A DNA stretch of 64,000 bases, taken from contig NZ_CYTW01000006.1 of NCBI RefSeq assembly GCF_001458215.1, positions 1-64,000 of the forward strand, written 5' to 3'. The position numbers and the translations under genes were made by a program. Origin of the DNA: Shimia thalassica. Its GTDB lineage: Bacteria > Pseudomonadota > Alphaproteobacteria > Rhodobacterales > Rhodobacteraceae. The stretch's first letter is position 1; every line of letters begins with the position of its first letter. This document shows positions 28,727 through 37,927 of this stretch, piece by piece. Below the pieces are notes generated by a model, which saw nothing but the letters and a program-made list of their open reading frames with translations, was not told the DNA's origin and searched no databases.

Positions 28727-29487
28727 TGTCAGGAGATATCAAAGCGGCATTGAGTGCCGGATTGCCGCAAGACATCGGGGTGGGCGTGACACGGGTTTCG
28801 CCCCGAAATGAGGCTCTGTTCCTGCAAGAAATGGCCTTTATCAAGAATGCTGTGCCCTCAAGACAGCAAGAGTTTTCCGCAGGTCGCGCAGCGGCGCGCA
28901 TCGCAATGAAGCAACTCGGGTTATCGCCCAAGCCGATCCTTGCAGGGGCGGATCGCGCACCCGTTTGGCCCGATGGCGTCATCGGTAGCATTTCCCATCA
29001 CGACAAAACCTGCGTTGCGGTGGTGAGCGCAGACAATCAATGGCGTGCGCTGGGGATAGACATTGAACCGGATGCGCCACTTGATCCCGATTTGGTGTGC
29101 GAAGTCTGCACGACCGAGGAACAGAACTGGCTTGCGCAACAGCCAAAAGACCAACGTTTGCGCCTTGCGCGCATGATTTTTTGTGCCAAGGAATGCACCT
29201 ACAAGTGCCAGTATCCTCTGAGCCAGACATTGTTCGGGTTTGACGCGATAGAGATTTCCCTGAAGGCAAACAGCTTTGTGGCCACCTTTCTGCAACCGGT
29301 CCCTTTGTTTGAAACCGGACAAACCCTGAACGGAGAGTTTACTTTTGCCGGACAACATATGATTGCCTTTATGGCCATACCGTCGCAAAAAGCGAAAACC
29401 CAAGCCATCTCCATGGAACCGCCATACCTTCGCCAAGAAGGAAGGGCATCGCAGACACATGAATCTTGGAAAGCGATCCAGCAGTGA
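28726..29487 (+). CDS. 4'-Phosphopantetheinyl transferase, Sfp/EntD type
   Basis: A 253-residue enzyme that transfers phosphopantetheine from CoA to the serine of carrier domains, here presumably S1785 of the PKS and S1467 of the NRPS. It shows the family motifs in order: GSISHHDKTCVAV, LGIDIEP with the metal-binding Asp, and FCAKECTYK in place of the usual FSAKEALYK, with the catalytic Glu-Lys kept. It starts within the NRPS stop codon (TGATG), so it is tightly coupled to the synthetase. A dedicated activating enzyme in the cassette argues that the PKS/NRPS pair is functional. Confidence 0.93.
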   Translation: MSGDIKAALSAGLPQDIGVGVTRVSPRNEALFLQEMAFIKNAVPSRQQEFSAGRAAARIAMKQLGLSPKPILAGADRAPVWPDGVIGSISHHDKTCVAVVSADNQWRALGIDIEPDAPLDPDLVCEVCTTEEQNWLAQQPKDQRLRLARMIFCAKECTYKCQYPLSQTLFGFDAIEISLKANSFVATFLQPVPLFETGQTLNGEFTFAGQHMIAFMAIPSQKAKTQAISMEPPYLRQEGRASQTHESWKAIQQ

Positions 29488-30761
29488 ACCAGTCTTTTGT
29501 TGAAATCCTGAACATTCTCAGAAGATGGGCCGTAACATGGTCCGCGATTGTTGCTTTGGGAACTCTGGCAGCATTGGCCTATGTGATGGCCAAACCCAAG
29601 ATGTATGAATCTTCGGCGGTGATCCAGATCGAGCAAGCCTCTGTAAAAGACACGGGCAGTTCGGTCGGAAATGCGGCGGCGCTGCAAACGTTGCAGATCA
29701 TTGAACAGCGCGTGATGGCGCGTGACAATCTGATATCAATCATCGATGAATATGACCTGTTTTCAGATGCGCAGGGAATGTCGATGTCTGAAAAGGTCTT
29801 TCAACTGCGGCTTGCGGCTCAAGTCGTGCAGATCGCTGATCCCAGCATGCAATGGCGACAAGATCTGAGCCCCACCGCGCTGAACGTGATTGTTACATGG
29901 AACGATCCGGAACTTGCGGCGGACATTGCCAACGAACTGGTTAACAATGTGCTGGCCCAAACCGAACAGCGCCGCCGTGAAAGAGCCGAGGAATCCTTGG
30001 CGTTCTACGATGGCGAAGAGCGACGGGTTGGCGAAGGCATTGTGATGCTCGAAGAGCAAATCGCCGACTATAAGCGCCAGAACTCGGCCTCACTTCCGGG
30101 CGCGCTGGAAGAACAGAGACAACGTCTGGCCGATGTGCGCAGCATCGAACTTGAGATCGACAGCGAAATTATCGGCCTGCGCAGCGGTGCCCAGACCTCG
30201 GCGACCTCTATTCAGGCTAACCGTGTGCGACGTCTGGAAAACCAGAAAGAGCTGTATCACGCAGAAGCCGAAGAACTGTCCAACGCGATCTCGCGCGCGC
30301 CTGAAGTCGAGCAAACTCTGAACACCATGCAGTTGCAGCTGCAAAAGCTCACAGACCAATACCTTGCGATTTCTGCGGGTCGTGCCGAAGCGGAAATGGG
30401 CCACATGCTCGAAGCGAGCCAGAAGGGTGACAAATTTCAGGTGTTGGAGAAGGCGCTGGTCCCCGAGCGGCCACTGGCCTCGAAACGTAAACGCAACCTC
30501 GCGCTTGGGATGGTGGTCAGCGCCGCAATCGCGACGGGCCTGGTTGTTATGCTTGAATCCAGAAGTCTGGTTATCTGGAGCGGCGATCAGCTGGTGCGTA
30601 AAACCGGCCTGATCCCTGTCGTGTCGATACCGGTGATTGAAACCACCGGCGCCAGAAGAATGCGCTTTGGCAAGCAGTTCGCCATGTTGATCGCAATCGC
30701 CGCGATATTCCTTGTTTCCGCAGTCTTCATTGTTTGGTATTTCGGCTCTGCCAACGCCTGA
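29484..30761 (+). CDS. Wzz/GumC-like polysaccharide chain-length determinant
   Basis: A 425-residue inner-membrane protein of the polysaccharide co-polymerase family. It has an N-terminal helix (about residues 15-35), a long periplasmic part with heptad-rich coiled coil (about 160-330), a second helix near 345 preceded by the typical ALVPERPLASKRKRNLALG segment, and a third hydrophobic helix at the C-terminus. It sets chain length together with the polymerase. There is no fused kinase; the ATPase partner would be the CpsD-like protein at 45312. The GTG at 29484 overlaps the PPTase stop as GTGA; a TTG 18 bases upstream is the alternative. Confidence 0.85.
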   Translation: MNQSFVEILNILRRWAVTWSAIVALGTLAALAYVMAKPKMYESSAVIQIEQASVKDTGSSVGNAAALQTLQIIEQRVMARDNLISIIDEYDLFSDAQGMSMSEKVFQLRLAAQVVQIADPSMQWRQDLSPTALNVIVTWNDPELAADIANELVNNVLAQTEQRRRERAEESLAFYDGEERRVGEGIVMLEEQIADYKRQNSASLPGALEEQRQRLADVRSIELEIDSEIIGLRSGAQTSATSIQANRVRRLENQKELYHAEAEELSNAISRAPEVEQTLNTMQLQLQKLTDQYLAISAGRAEAEMGHMLEASQKGDKFQVLEKALVPERPLASKRKRNLALGMVVSAAIATGLVVMLESRSLVIWSGDQLVRKTGLIPVVSIPVIETTGARRMRFGKQFAMLIAIAAIFLVSAVFIVWYFGSANA

Positions 30762-31268
30762 CAAAACCCCGACGACAAGGCAATATTGGCGGCGACACAG
30801 GCGAAATCTCCGGATTTTAAGAAAACGTCCATTTTCGACCTCTCTGGCCAGCAAGATAAAAACGATTCGTCACAGTTGCTTGTTTGGAAACAGTTTTTGT
30901 CCACGCCTCTCATCGTCCCATTCCCCATAACAGCACATTGTGAAAAGTGGCGAAAATAGGGCGAACGAAAATTTATTTTGCCACAATTTTTCGAATTGTT
31001 TTATTTAAAATCAGTTGCTTAATGGTGAATGCAACCTAAGAGATATTAGACAAAATGTTGAAATCTGTGTTTTCTTACCTTTATCGGATCGAGGTTAGAG
31101 AGCAATTCGGAAAGGTGGGGATACCCCGAAGAGCTTTTTTCGACCCAGCCGGTCAAAGTAAGAGAAATGGATTTGGACGTCGCCAGAAACGGGGACGTGC
31201 GTGTTTGTTTGACTTTCTCGATTTGGAAACCGGGTGGGGGCCTAGTGCCAGATTAGGGGTGAACACGA
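30762..31268. promoter_or_regulatory. Long AT-rich intergenic region before the priming sugar transferase
   Basis: About 500 bases with no supported gene; an 80-codon frame at 31055-31297 runs into the next gene and has no family features. From about 30930 to 31080 the base composition is strikingly AT-rich against its surroundings. Within it are ACAATT (30983-30988) and AATTGT (30994-30999) as a 6-bp inverted repeat, and GTGGC/GCCAC arms at 30947 and 30980. A weak GGGG-ATA-CCCC hairpin followed by a T-run ends at 31140. This is the best candidate for an internal promoter of the EPS locus and a binding area for a regulator. No specific factor is identifiable. Confidence 0.45.
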
Positions 31269-31937
31269 ATGACGATGTTATCGGAAGAAGGTGTTGAAAA
31301 CAGCTATTCCGCCGTTCCAGAAGTGGGCGGTGTCTATCGTGTTTTCTTCAAGCGTCTCTTCGACATTCTTTTCGTTTGTTTGATTGCGTTGCCTGTCCTG
31401 ACAATTGTCGCAGGGCTTGCTGTCGTCATCTTTCTGAAAGATCGCAAAAACCCGTTCTACCTGCAATCTCGGGTGGGCTTGGATGGCATTGTTTTCAAAA
31501 TGGTGAAGCTGCGCACCATGGTTCCGAACGCTGACAAGTTGCTGGATGATTATCTGGCGTCCAATCAGGACGCGCGGGAAGAATGGGATCACCACCAGAA
31601 GCTCAAAAACGACCCGCGCATTACGAATTTTGGCCGTTTCTTGCGCCGCAGCTCAATGGACGAACTGCCTCAGTTCTTTAACGTTCTGATTGGCGACATG
31701 TCAGTTGTCGGACCGCGGCCCATGATGGTGGATCAGGTCGAACTCTATCCTGGCGAAGAATACTTCAATGTGCGCCCCGGTATTACCGGTTTCTGGCAAA
31801 CCTCGGAGCGCAATGTCACAAGCTTTGCCGAGCGCGCATATTATGACACCAAGTATGACCGCAGCCTGTCTCTGGGCACGGATCTGACGCTTATTTTCAG
31901 AACGGTCAAAGTTGTGCTTCATGGCACCGGTGTCTGA
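31269..31937 (+). CDS. Undecaprenyl-phosphate sugar phosphotransferase, ExoY-like
   Basis: A 222-residue membrane enzyme that starts repeat-unit synthesis by moving a sugar-1-phosphate from UDP-sugar to undecaprenyl phosphate. A single hydrophobic segment (about 30-53) anchors it. The catalytic body shows the family signature: SRVGLDGIVFKMVKLRTM, RITNFGRFLRRSSMDELPQ with the conserved Asp-Glu, VVGPRPMM, and RPGITGFWQ. It is the short ExoY/PssY class without the extra N-terminal helices of WbaP. AGGGGTGA lies eight bases before the ATG. It is the first gene after the long regulatory region. Confidence 0.92.
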   Translation: MTMLSEEGVENSYSAVPEVGGVYRVFFKRLFDILFVCLIALPVLTIVAGLAVVIFLKDRKNPFYLQSRVGLDGIVFKMVKLRTMVPNADKLLDDYLASNQDAREEWDHHQKLKNDPRITNFGRFLRRSSMDELPQFFNVLIGDMSVVGPRPMMVDQVELYPGEEYFNVRPGITGFWQTSERNVTSFAERAYYDTKYDRSLSLGTDLTLIFRTVKVVLHGTGV

Positions 31938-32016
31938 CGCGCCGCGCTGACAACTCCGAAAGAACAGGTTAGTGTGGGGCTGACTGGCGATACGGACACA
32001 AGGATCGCGCGACGGA

Positions 32017-33465
32017 ATGCCCAACACTTTTGCCTATCTTGTTCTCGGGCTGGCGCCTGTAGCAATCTGGTTTCTGTTTAAAAAACTGCCCGCGGGTCAG
32101 GCGCTGATCTGGTCTTTGGTTGGGTGCTATCTCATTCTGCCCCCGTATCCGGTGGCTTTTGATCCGCCTTTGATGCCCGCCTTGAACAAAACGACATTGC
32201 CCAATCTGGCAGTGTTCGTCTTTTGGATACTCTCTGCAAAACCGAACGCCGATCTCTTGCCAAAGTCACTTTTCGCAAGGGTGCTGATCGCGGTGTTTCT
32301 GTTTTCACCCATCATCACGGTTGTCACCAATCCTGAACCTTTGATTTTTGCACAATCAAGTATCCGCGGTCTTGTGATGCTGGATGCGGTGGGCATCATT
32401 CTGACCCAGTTTATGACCATTGCGGGGTTTCTGGCCGCGCGGGGATTGTTGGCGACCGCAGCCTCGCAAAAAGACATCATGCGTATTTTTGTCGTGGCCG
32501 GTTTGGCATTTTCCCTGCCTGTTCTGGTCGAAGTGCGGCTTAGCCCGCAGATGAACACATGGGTCTATGGTTTTTTCCAGCACCTCTTTGCCCAGAGTAT
32601 CCGTGGAAGCGGGTTCCGCCCCATGGTCTTTCTCGAGCACGGCATCTGGGTCGCCTTTTTTGTGATGATGACCTGCATGTTTGCGATGGCGTTGTTTCGC
32701 AATGGCGCGCCGGGCACGCGGACAAGATACCTTTTGGCCGGGGTATATCTGTTCGGGGTCCTCATCCTGTGCAAGACGCTGGCCGCGTTGCTGTATGGCG
32801 GGTTTGTTGGCGTTCTGGTCTTGCTCGCTTCCCGAAGGCTGCAAGCCCACATTGCCGTCTTGTTGGCGCTGTTTGCGCTCGCCTATCCTATCTTGAAAGG
32901 CGCGGACGTTATCCCGGAACGCGCCATGCTTGAACAGGCCGCAAAGGTAAGTGCAGAGCGTGCACAGTCGCTTGCCTTTCGGTTTTCAAACGAAGAAGAA
33001 CTGCTTCGGCGTGTGCAACAAAAGCCCGTTTTCGGGTGGGGCACATGGGGTCGAAATCAGGAACACAACTATTTCACCGGCCAGATTGAATCTGTCACGG
33101 ATGGCCGTTGGATTATTGTGATCGGGATGTTCGGATGGGTCGGGTTTCTGGCCGAATTCGGTTTGCTGGCCCTTCCGATCTTTTTGGTTTGGCTCGAACA
33201 GGGGCGGATCGAGCGCGACAAACAGAACAACAGATCAGACCGGGATGAAACATGGGGGCGTCTTGAACATTCGCCCTATGTTGGTGCTCTTTTATTGGTA
33301 CTGGCGATCAATCTGGTGGATTTGCTTCCCAATGCAACGCTGACCCCTTTGACATGGCTTGTGGCAGGTGCGCTGTTGGGACATGCAGAGCTTATGGCCC
33401 GCTGGAGAGGGGATACAAAGGCGATCGAGCCGATGGTGGTCACCGAAAAGCGCACCTATATGTAA
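32017..33465 (+). CDS. Wzy-like polysaccharide polymerase / O-antigen ligase family protein
   Basis: A 482-residue polytopic membrane protein with about ten hydrophobic helices and one long periplasmic loop (about residues 290-370) containing the FGWGTWGRNQEHNYFTGQ region. This topology fits Wzy polymerases and WaaL-type ligases, which are poorly conserved in sequence. Within a locus that has flippase, Wzz and primer transferase, polymerisation of the EPS repeat is the likely role. It is separated from the priming transferase by 79 bases and has only a weak ribosome binding site. Confidence 0.8.
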   Translation: MPNTFAYLVLGLAPVAIWFLFKKLPAGQALIWSLVGCYLILPPYPVAFDPPLMPALNKTTLPNLAVFVFWILSAKPNADLLPKSLFARVLIAVFLFSPIITVVTNPEPLIFAQSSIRGLVMLDAVGIILTQFMTIAGFLAARGLLATAASQKDIMRIFVVAGLAFSLPVLVEVRLSPQMNTWVYGFFQHLFAQSIRGSGFRPMVFLEHGIWVAFFVMMTCMFAMALFRNGAPGTRTRYLLAGVYLFGVLILCKTLAALLYGGFVGVLVLLASRRLQAHIAVLLALFALAYPILKGADVIPERAMLEQAAKVSAERAQSLAFRFSNEEELLRRVQQKPVFGWGTWGRNQEHNYFTGQIESVTDGRWIIVIGMFGWVGFLAEFGLLALPIFLVWLEQGRIERDKQNNRSDRDETWGRLEHSPYVGALLLVLAINLVDLLPNATLTPLTWLVAGALLGHAELMARWRGDTKAIEPMVVTEKRTYM

Positions 33466-33563
33466 CGCACAGAGATCATATTCTTGCACCTATTTCGCCC
33501 AAAAGAGCGTGTAATCCGCCCATAGGATCATAAACTCGGATTGAACAGAAATTTGGAGTCCAC

Positions 33564-35561
33564 GTGACGGCCTCATCGTCAAAGCCCCCGAACGCAACGC
33601 CGCATCGTCCCGAAATAGACGGCCTGCGCAGCATTGCCGTGCTTGCAGTGGTTTTTTACCACTTTGGGGTGACCGGTTTTGGCGGCGGGTTTGTTGGCGT
33701 TGACATCTTCTTTGTCATTTCCGGCTTTTTGATTGGGTCCATCCTCTGGAGAGAACTGCAAGAGACCGGACAGATCTCGCTGTCGCGGTTCTATCTGCGT
33801 CGCATTCGAAGACTGGCGCCCGCCTACTTTGTCATGACGGCCGTTGCGCTTGGTGTTGGCTGGGTGGTTCTCATGCCTTTCGAGTTTCGCGAACTTGGCA
33901 AAGGCGTCATTGCGGCGACGGTGTATCTGTCCAACGTTTTGTTCTTTCGCCAAGCTGGATATTTTGACGGTTCGGCCGAAGAAAAGGTGCTGTTGCACAC
34001 GTGGTCCCTTTCGGTCGAAGAGCAATTCTATCTGGTGTTTCCCGCCCTTTTGTTGCTTCTGGCGCGCTGGCCCAAGGTTTTGGTGCCCGCCTTGTGGGGC
34101 ATCGCCGCTGCATCGCTTGTGTCCGCGATCTATTTGACGACACGCCATCAACCGGCAGCATTCTATCTGTTTCCTTTCCGCGCCTGGGAATTGTTGGTGG
34201 GGGTCCTTCTCGCCATGATCAGCGCAGAAAAGCAGCGCATGGGGCCATGGGTGTCATGGTCTGGTCTAGTGCTTGTCATCGGGTCAGTTATCGCGATCCG
34301 ACCGGAATTCGGGTTCCCCGGATGGCAGGCGATCTTCCCTGTTCTGGGAACGGTTCTTCTCATCATGGGAGGGCGAGACGAGAATATCGTGAATCGTGCC
34401 CTGTCATCAAAAGGGCCGGTCTTGATCGGGCTCGTCTCCTATTCTCTGTACCTATGGCACTGGCCGGTTTTCGTGTTTGCCACTTATGCATTCGGCCCCA
34501 TCGAAACGCTGTTGGAAAAGACAGGCTGGATCGCTCTTTCGATTGGGCTTGCCGCATTGTCCTGGCGTTTCGTTGAACAGCCTGTGCGCCTGTCGGCTGC
34601 TATCACACCACGCATTCTTGTCGGGGCGACCGCTGTGGCGTCATGCGCCGCATTGGGTATCGGGGCGTTGCTATACAAGACAGAAGGCATGCCTGCGCGC
34701 TTTTCTGATGATGTGCGTTTACACATCGATGCGTCTGCGGATTTCATTCAGGATTGGAGCAGGTGCAGCATCCCTCAGGCGGGCGCCTGGCAAGGCATTG
34801 AAACCTGCGCCATTGGTCCGGAAGGCCCGCCAGAGCTTTTGATTTGGGGCGACTCCCATTTGCGGGCGTATCAAGACGGGCTGGCCCTGTTGGCGCTGGA
34901 AAAGAGCGTGCCGGCCCTTATCGTCTGGCGCGCGGGGTGTCCCCCCTTCTTTGGCGTGTCCAAAACCGAAAGCGCCGCAACTTCGGCGCAGGACGAAGCT
35001 TGCAGGCTGGCCAATGCCCGGATCGAAATCGCCATTGAAGGCTGGCAAGATTTGAAATCGGTCGTGCTCATCGGGCGCTGGACCTACTATGCGACGGGTC
35101 AGGGGTTCGGCATTGACGCCCATAACCACATTCAGCTGCACCAAGACTATGATGCCTTGGCACAGCAAACGGTCGAAACGCTGCAAAAACGCGATGTGGC
35201 GGTTTTCGTGGTGCAGCAGGTTCCAGAGTTTACTCGCTATGACTCGCGCCGTGTCGCGCGTGACCTGTCTTATGGGGTCCTGACACCGGAACAGGCCGCA
35301 GACGCGGCCGCAGAACCGCGTACAGAGGTCGAGGCGCGCCAGAGGCAAGTCACGCAACATTGGACCCGCCTGAAAGACCGCGGTCTTGTTCTACCTATCC
35401 TGACGTGGCCCGAAATGTGCGATGCAACCACCTGTTACGCGATCCATGATGGGACAGGTCAGTATTTTGACAACAACCATGTGACCAATGCCGCCGCAAA
35501 ACGATTGCGGCACGTGTTTGCACCAGCCTTTGATCTTGGCCAGAAGGGAGACAAACCTTGA
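33564..35561 (+). CDS. Membrane acyltransferase 3 with C-terminal SGNH domain (OafA-like)
   Basis: A 665-residue protein. Residues about 15-370 form the ten-helix acyltransferase-3 domain, starting RPEIDGLRSIAVLAVVFYHF with the conserved His, then FFVISGFLI and the RRIRRLAPAY motif. Residues about 420-655 form a periplasmic SGNH domain with S431 in GDSH and the D636-N-N-H639 block. Proteins of this fused type pass an acyl group (acetyl or larger) across the membrane to sugars of O-antigen, EPS or peptidoglycan. It is the obvious decorating enzyme for the EPS. GTG start with GGAG seven bases before; its stop overlaps the next start as TTGA. Confidence 0.92.
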   Translation: MTASSSKPPNATPHRPEIDGLRSIAVLAVVFYHFGVTGFGGGFVGVDIFFVISGFLIGSILWRELQETGQISLSRFYLRRIRRLAPAYFVMTAVALGVGWVVLMPFEFRELGKGVIAATVYLSNVLFFRQAGYFDGSAEEKVLLHTWSLSVEEQFYLVFPALLLLLARWPKVLVPALWGIAAASLVSAIYLTTRHQPAAFYLFPFRAWELLVGVLLAMISAEKQRMGPWVSWSGLVLVIGSVIAIRPEFGFPGWQAIFPVLGTVLLIMGGRDENIVNRALSSKGPVLIGLVSYSLYLWHWPVFVFATYAFGPIETLLEKTGWIALSIGLAALSWRFVEQPVRLSAAITPRILVGATAVASCAALGIGALLYKTEGMPARFSDDVRLHIDASADFIQDWSRCSIPQAGAWQGIETCAIGPEGPPELLIWGDSHLRAYQDGLALLALEKSVPALIVWRAGCPPFFGVSKTESAATSAQDEACRLANARIEIAIEGWQDLKSVVLIGRWTYYATGQGFGIDAHNHIQLHQDYDALAQQTVETLQKRDVAVFVVQQVPEFTRYDSRRVARDLSYGVLTPEQAADAAAEPRTEVEARQRQVTQHWTRLKDRGLVLPILTWPEMCDATTCYAIHDGTGQYFDNNHVTNAAAKRLRHVFAPAFDLGQKGDKP

Positions 35562-37150
35562 GTCAGGATGTTTTCGCACGTGATTGGGATGTGATTGTCG
35601 TCGGAACCGGTATGGGAGGGGGGCCTCTTGGCCGTCGTCTGGCCGAAAAGGGATGGTCGGTCCTTTTTGTCGAGCGTGGTCCGCTGGGGCACCCGGCGGC
35701 GCAACATGATCTGAACTATGAAATGGCCGATCCGGTTGCACGTCACGTGCGGGGGTATTGGCCCACGCCCGTGCGGGCGACCGTAAACAACGAGACGTTT
35801 GAATTCTTCGCGCCTCTCGGGTCGGGTGTCGGAGGATCGTCCACCTTCTATGCGGGCGCACTCGAACGGCCGGAACCGCATGACCTGGACGACAGCACAG
35901 AGCGGCCCCATCCAACTGGCGGTTGGCCGGTGTCATTTGCGCAGATGCAACCGTGGCTGGCAGAGGCCGAAGCCATGTTCATGGTGAACGGCACCCAAGA
36001 TCCTCTTGGTGACGGTCAGGAACGTCTTTTGACGCCAAACGCACCGCGCACGGACGAGGCGGCGTTGATCGCGGGGATGCAGGCAAATGGCCTTCACCCA
36101 TATCAAGGGCATCTGGCCTTTCGACGAGATCCGTCCTGCCCGATATGTACCAGCGGCGGAAGATGCCCGAAGCACCCGAAAATGGATGGTCGCACGGCGG
36201 GTGTGGATCCCGCGCTTGAAACCGGACATGCCGCACTTCTGACCAACGCCACGGTGCGCCGCCTCAAGGGGCATTCGGGGCGTGTGAGTGAAGTAGAAAT
36301 AGAGACTAATAAGGGGATTCAGACTCTAAAATCCCGCATTGTGGTGCTCGCGGCAGGTGCGCTGTCCTCGCCAGGGATACTGTTGAATTCAGCCTCGGAA
36401 GAATGGCCCGATGGCTGCGCCAACTCCAGTGGTCTGGTCGGCAAAAACCTCATGTTCCACATGAACGAAATGTTCGCCCTATGGCCCCCGAAATCCGCCC
36501 GCACCGAAGGGCCGACCAAAGCCATCGCCATGCGCGATCTTTATTACAAAGACGGTCAACGGCTGGGGCTGGTTCAGGCGATGGGGATCGAGGCCAAATA
36601 TGGCGAGATCGTTCATTTCCTCAATCTGGCCTATGATCGGTCCTTTTTGCGCAGATTCCGGCTTTTGAAGCAATTCACGCGCATTCCAGCATTGATCGCA
36701 GCCAAGATTTTTGGAAGTGCCGCGGTTTTTGTCGGCATTCTCGAAGACCTGCCCTACAAAGAAAACCGCGTGATTGCCGATCGTGAAAACCCGGACCAGC
36801 TTGCCTTTGAATACACGATTTCGCCAGAGCTTCTGATGCGGCGCAAGACCTTTCGCACCGAGATCAAACGCGCCCTGCGAGGCATGCGCATGGTGTTTCT
36901 CAATCGCGGGCCGGAATTGAACTATGGACATGCTTGCGGAACACTCAAATTTGGCTCTAATCCAGCCGAAAGCGTGCTTGATGAAACTTGCAAGGCCCAT
37001 GATCTGGATAACCTGTATGTGGCTGATTCCAGCTTTATGCCAACGTCATTTGGCACAAACCCGAGCCTGACAATCGCAGCGAATGCCTTGCGCGTCGCGG
37101 ACCATGTCCATGGGGCGCTGTTAAAGGAAAAGGACCTTGGACATGATTGA
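35558..37150 (+). CDS. GMC family FAD-dependent oxidoreductase
   Basis: A 530-residue flavoprotein. The ADP-binding GTGMGGGPLGRRLAEKG motif is at the N-terminus, GSGVGGSSTFYAGAL forms the FAD loop, and the C-terminal domain carries NYGHACGTLKFG (catalytic His) and TNPSLTIAANALR (catalytic Asn). A cysteine cluster CPICTSGGRC occurs near residue 195. GMC enzymes oxidise alcohols of sugars, sterols or lipids to aldehydes or ketones; the substrate here is unknown, and no signal peptide is present. It uses a TTG start (GAAGGGAG seven bases upstream) overlapping the acyltransferase stop, and it overlaps the SDR gene. The three genes are therefore one translational unit. Confidence 0.88.
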   Translation: MSQDVFARDWDVIVVGTGMGGGPLGRRLAEKGWSVLFVERGPLGHPAAQHDLNYEMADPVARHVRGYWPTPVRATVNNETFEFFAPLGSGVGGSSTFYAGALERPEPHDLDDSTERPHPTGGWPVSFAQMQPWLAEAEAMFMVNGTQDPLGDGQERLLTPNAPRTDEAALIAGMQANGLHPYQGHLAFRRDPSCPICTSGGRCPKHPKMDGRTAGVDPALETGHAALLTNATVRRLKGHSGRVSEVEIETNKGIQTLKSRIVVLAAGALSSPGILLNSASEEWPDGCANSSGLVGKNLMFHMNEMFALWPPKSARTEGPTKAIAMRDLYYKDGQRLGLVQAMGIEAKYGEIVHFLNLAYDRSFLRRFRLLKQFTRIPALIAAKIFGSAAVFVGILEDLPYKENRVIADRENPDQLAFEYTISPELLMRRKTFRTEIKRALRGMRMVFLNRGPELNYGHACGTLKFGSNPAESVLDETCKAHDLDNLYVADSSFMPTSFGTNPSLTIAANALRVADHVHGALLKEKDLGHD

Positions 37151-37913
37151 TCCCAGACACACATTGGCCTTGGTGACAGGGGCTGGCTCCGGATTGGGGC
37201 GGGCACTGGCCATCGAATTGGCCCACACAGGGTTCAAGGTTGTCGGGTTCGGACGGCGCAACGACGCATTGCTTGAAACACAATCAAAGATCCCCGAAGG
37301 CCGCTTTATCCCGATGGTCGTTGATGTCAGCGATCCCCACTCTGTGAGTGTCGCTTTTGACCAGATCAGGGTGGATCATGGTGCCGTGTCACTGCTGATC
37401 AACAATGCCGGAGTGTACCCTCGCAACGACATCTTTGACGAGACCGGTTCCAGTTTCATGGAAGTTGTCGCGATCAACCTCGGTGGAACGGTGACCTGCA
37501 CGCTTGAGGTGCTAAAGGACATGGGCACAACCGGCTTTGGCCGCATTATCAACGTGTCAAGCTTTGCCGATTTGGCCCCGCTTCCTGCCAGTGCGGCCTA
37601 TTCCGTTTCCAAAGGTGCGGGACGTATGTTCGGGGCTGCGTTGCACGCCGATCTGCATGATCGATTTCCCGAGATTATCGTGAACACATGGATGCCGGGC
37701 ATGCTGGCGACCGACATGGGGATACCTGACGGGCTGGATCCCTCTGTTGCGGCCAAATGGGGGGTGGCTTTGGCATTGGCGCACGACCCCTCTCTGAACG
37801 GGGCAATTTTCGAAATGGACCGAGAGGTGCCAGCCCCCAGAGGTCTCAAGCGCAAGATCAAAGACGCGGTGCTGCTGCGCCGCCCCCCGCCTCCGCGCGT
37901 CCTCAAGATCTGA
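37143..37913 (+). CDS. Short-chain dehydrogenase/reductase
   Basis: A 256-residue classical SDR. The cofactor motif TGAGSGLG is near residue 14, NNAG is near residue 90, the catalytic Ser is in NVSS and the YSVSK Tyr-Lys pair is near residue 160. The basic C-terminal tail ends in a proline run (RRPPPPRVLKI). It would reduce or oxidise a carbonyl/alcohol with NAD(P). Its overlap with the GMC oxidoreductase gene suggests the two act on the same substrate, for example oxidation and stereospecific re-reduction of a sugar or acyl hydroxyl. I take the ATG at 37143 after AAGGA; a TTG at 37137 is also possible. Confidence 0.88.
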   Translation: MIDPRHTLALVTGAGSGLGRALAIELAHTGFKVVGFGRRNDALLETQSKIPEGRFIPMVVDVSDPHSVSVAFDQIRVDHGAVSLLINNAGVYPRNDIFDETGSSFMEVVAINLGGTVTCTLEVLKDMGTTGFGRIINVSSFADLAPLPASAAYSVSKGAGRMFGAALHADLHDRFPEIIVNTWMPGMLATDMGIPDGLDPSVAAKWGVALALAHDPSLNGAIFEMDREVPAPRGLKRKIKDAVLLRRPPPPRVLKI

Positions 37914-37927
37914 CGCCAAAACAGGCT

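Noticed and set aside
31055..31297. 80-codon frame in the gap before the sugar transferase
   Set aside because: No ribosome binding site, no family resemblance, and it overlaps the true start of the next gene.
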